Source of the DNA: Phymatolithon calcareum
Taxonomy: Eukaryota; Rhodophyta; Florideophyceae; Hapalidiales
Reading direction: 5' to 3'
DNA length: 64,000 bases
Assembly: GCA_977006965.1 (NCBI GenBank)
Contig: OZ345358.1
Location: 2,046,001-2,110,000, forward strand
Positions 63,580-64,000 of this stretch are shown here, piece by piece. The stretch's first letter is position 1. Each line of letters begins with the position of its first letter. The position numbers and the translations under genes were made by a program. The notes beneath the pieces were generated by a model. The model was given only the letters and a program-made list of their open reading frames with translations. It made no database searches and was not told the origin of the DNA.

Positions 63580-64000
63580 TCAGCGACGAGAGCGACGTGC
63601 GCGAGGAGCCACTCCGGACTCAAGAGCAGGACCAGATTCACGGTCTGCGTCCGACCTTGAATGTCGATTGGATCTCCGTGCGCGACTAGATGCTCTACCA
63701 CGCGCACTGGGCCGGACTAAATTGCAGTGGATAGATCGATTCCTGTTGGAGACTGACAGAAACGGAGAACGGGATGAGTTTCCATGTAGAACATCTTCAG
63801 GGACGACCCCTTGATCGTCTGATACATTTCCTTCTTCTTCGTTTTGACCTTGACCACGACCTGTAGCATTCTCCATACGATTCCTCTTATTTCGTCGCAG
63901 GGCTTCCTTAATGAATCCTTCCGCAGCCCAGTTATTTTGTGCCCACTGTAGCATCGGAAAGCTCCTCTCTAGCCCTTTTCGGACATTCTTCAGGTCCTCG
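63580..64000 (-). CDS. Partial gene running off the right edge; basic C-terminus
   Basis: The minus-strand frame is open from the window edge (EDLKNVRKGLERSFPMLQWA...) to TGA at 63580, about 139 codons. The first part (LQWAQNNWAAEGFIKEALRR) is helical and looks like a conserved domain end; the rest is an Arg/Ser-rich disordered tail (SARGRASSRARRSNRHSR). An ATG at 63954 is internal to the open frame, so the start probably lies beyond 64000. Family unknown; a transposon-encoded DNA-binding protein is possible. Confidence 0.4.
   Translation of the reverse strand, partial: EDLKNVRKGLERSFPMLQWAQNNWAAEGFIKEALRRNKRNRMENATGRGQGQNEEEGNVSDDQGVVPEDVLHGNSSRSPFLSVSNRNRSIHCNLVRPSARGRASSRARRSNRHSRSDADRESGPALESGVAPRARRSRR

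Overview
The window is eukaryotic nuclear DNA from a compact but transposon-rich genome. Long intronless or nearly intronless genes sit among decayed transposons. The host genes are a type II membrane sulfotransferase, a large AIG1-type GTPase/Sel1-repeat protein, two Nup96-like nucleoporin genes, a VAP (MSP-domain) ER protein and a type I membrane glycoprotein. Sulfotransferases, few introns and abundant Copia elements would fit a red alga of the Chondrus type. That is an inference: no rRNA, organelle gene or other species marker is present.

Layout. 1-10.7 kb: sulfotransferase gene, two perfect small hairpins, a Mutator-like (MULE) fragment. 10.8-38.7 kb: a segmental tandem duplication. Unit A (about 14.15-21.60 kb) and unit B (about 21.62-38.72 kb) each hold the 5' part of the AIG1 gene, a MULE fragment, a Nup96 gene (+) and a VAP gene (-). 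At the A/B junction the 5' half of the AIG1 GTPase gene is fused in frame to VAP, giving a new 486-residue gene. Unit B is longer because three transposons landed in it after the duplication: a 575-bp element with 7-bp target duplications, a 1495-bp PIF/Harbinger-like element (with a 371-bp element nested in it), and a 7.4-kb Ty1/copia retrotransposon. Unit A supplies the pre-insertion sequence for each. 41-49 kb: membrane glycoprotein gene, then a MULE (10-bp target duplication) with a hAT element (8-bp target duplication) nested inside it. 49-52 kb: relics of a second Copia family, a LINE reverse transcriptase and a hAT transposase. 52.8-55.7 kb: a perfect 10-bp tandem array of about 286 units. 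57.3-59.9 kb: a complete but mutated pogo/Tc1-type transposon. 60-64 kb: a decayed gene and poorly understood basic proteins, one running off the right edge.

How it fits together. The two Nup96 copies look frame-disrupted relative to each other if the longest open frame is used, but a single short intron (GTGAGA donor, pyrimidine-rich acceptor) puts the indel inside the intron and restores two intact 994-residue proteins. The AIG1-VAP chimera should be transcribed from the duplicated AIG1 promoter. It carries a damaged GTPase G3 motif, keeps the MSP domain and ER tail anchor, and has lost 66 residues of coiled coil. Five short hairpin or palindrome loci, one of which demonstrably arose in unit B only, point to repeated snap-back (template-switch) mutation here.
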